64,000 nt of DNA. Origin: Burkholderia ambifaria (GTDB taxonomy: Bacteria > Pseudomonadota > Gammaproteobacteria > Burkholderiales > Burkholderiaceae). The notes beneath the pieces were generated by a model. The model was not told where the DNA came from. It was given only the letters and a program-made list of their open reading frames with translations, and did no database searches. Location: contig NZ_LKPJ01000011.1 in assembly GCF_001443045.1 (NCBI RefSeq), forward strand, positions 184,215-248,214, written 5' to 3'. This document shows, one piece after another, positions 63,836-64,000 of this stretch. The position numbers were made by a program, and so were the translations under genes. Each line of letters begins with the position of its first letter. Position 1 is the first letter of the stretch.

Positions 63836-64000
63836 GTGTCAGGTTACTTGCCCGGCCGTTGAGTCGTTTATGCCTTCACGTATCTCGCGTCGCAAAACCA
63901 GAGGTGACTACTGAAACTGAAGCCGTAAGCGATAGGAGGCGTCAGACTGAGGGAACAGCCTCGATGCTTCGGTAGTGTGTCCCTTTGGCGAGGATGGCCC
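63836..64000 (+). mobile_element. Possible 5' end of a group II intron (cut by window edge)
   Basis: The stretch begins GTGTC (group II consensus 5' end is GTGYG) directly after a terminator-type hairpin. AGGTT near the start can pair with AAAACC about 55 nt later. Further in, ACTGAAGCCGTAAGCGATAG and CAGACTGAGGGAACAGCCTC resemble the CUGAAG...CUGAGG-AACA segments of intron domain I. No reverse transcriptase or domain V can be seen because the window ends. This rests on motif recall, not on an alignment. Confidence 0.45.

Overview
This is a stretch of high-GC (roughly two thirds G+C by eye) bacterial chromosome. Gene content and order fit a betaproteobacterium of the genus Burkholderia, probably the B. 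cepacia complex. The signs are the mraZ-to-ftsZ division and cell-wall cluster with ddl between murC and ftsQ, an Ala/Lys-rich H1-like protein, a pilBCD-coaE-zapD-yacG block, an octaprenyl diphosphate synthase with coq7, and a 385-residue general porin. Species assignment is inference. Almost everything is core genome, densely packed and mostly housekeeping.

Layout. 1-1311 (-): end of mpl (murein recycling ligase), cut by the window edge. 1545-9771 (+): an uncharacterised protein, a TlpA-like thioredoxin, aroQ, accB-accC (fatty acid synthesis), prmA, a zinc-ribbon/DUF3426 membrane protein, tpx, a PfkB-family sugar/nucleoside kinase and a glycine-zipper lipoprotein. 9994-10659 (-): histone H1-like protein built of Lys/Ala repeats. 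11097-15665 (-): nrdB and nrdA, with an apparent NrdR operator over the nrdA promoter. 16118-17929 (-): ampD, a PP0621-type small protein and a CcsA-like membrane protein. 18019-20032 (+): ffh and hpt. 20110-22470 (-): marC-like and proS. 22689-23958 (+): rppH and a CNP1-like lipoprotein. 24069-27175 (-): proB, obgE, rpmA, rplU. 27386-35361 (+): ispB, tRNA-Pro(CGG), a CorC/HlyC-type protein, pilB-pilC-pilD, coaE, zapD, yacG. 35423-40950 (-): a MutT-like Nudix protein, a DUF815 ATPase, argJ, secA. 41218-41697 (+): DUF721/DciA-like. 41774-43438 (-): lpxC and a peroxiredoxin. 43639-60931 (-): the complete dcw cluster, mraZ-rsmH-ftsL-ftsI-murE-murF-mraY-murD-ftsW-murG-murC-ddl-ftsQ-ftsA-ftsZ. 61318-61944 (-): coq7. 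62222-63379 (+): porin. 63380-64000: no gene recognised, but a terminator-like hairpin is followed by what may be the 5' end of a group II intron running off the window.

How the genes work together. The dcw cluster makes UDP-MurNAc-pentapeptide (MurC-F, Ddl), lipid I/II (MraY, MurG), and the divisome that inserts it (FtsW, FtsI, FtsL, FtsQ, FtsA, FtsZ). Mpl and AmpD recycle the same peptides, and ZapD bundles FtsZ. Seven junctions in the cluster are 4-bp ATGA overlaps, which suggests tight translational coupling. Regulation visible in the DNA includes four 10-bp direct repeats at the mraZ promoter (MraZ-type operator), a paired NrdR-box operator 31 bp apart at nrdA, a strong TTGACT-17-TATAAT promoter for rplU-rpmA, and several bidirectional terminators between convergent genes.

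The most interesting non-routine signals are the putative group II intron 5' end at the right edge, the repeat-rich H1-like gene with a 65-bp exact internal duplication, the nrd operator with its long leader, and the four-repeat mra operator.
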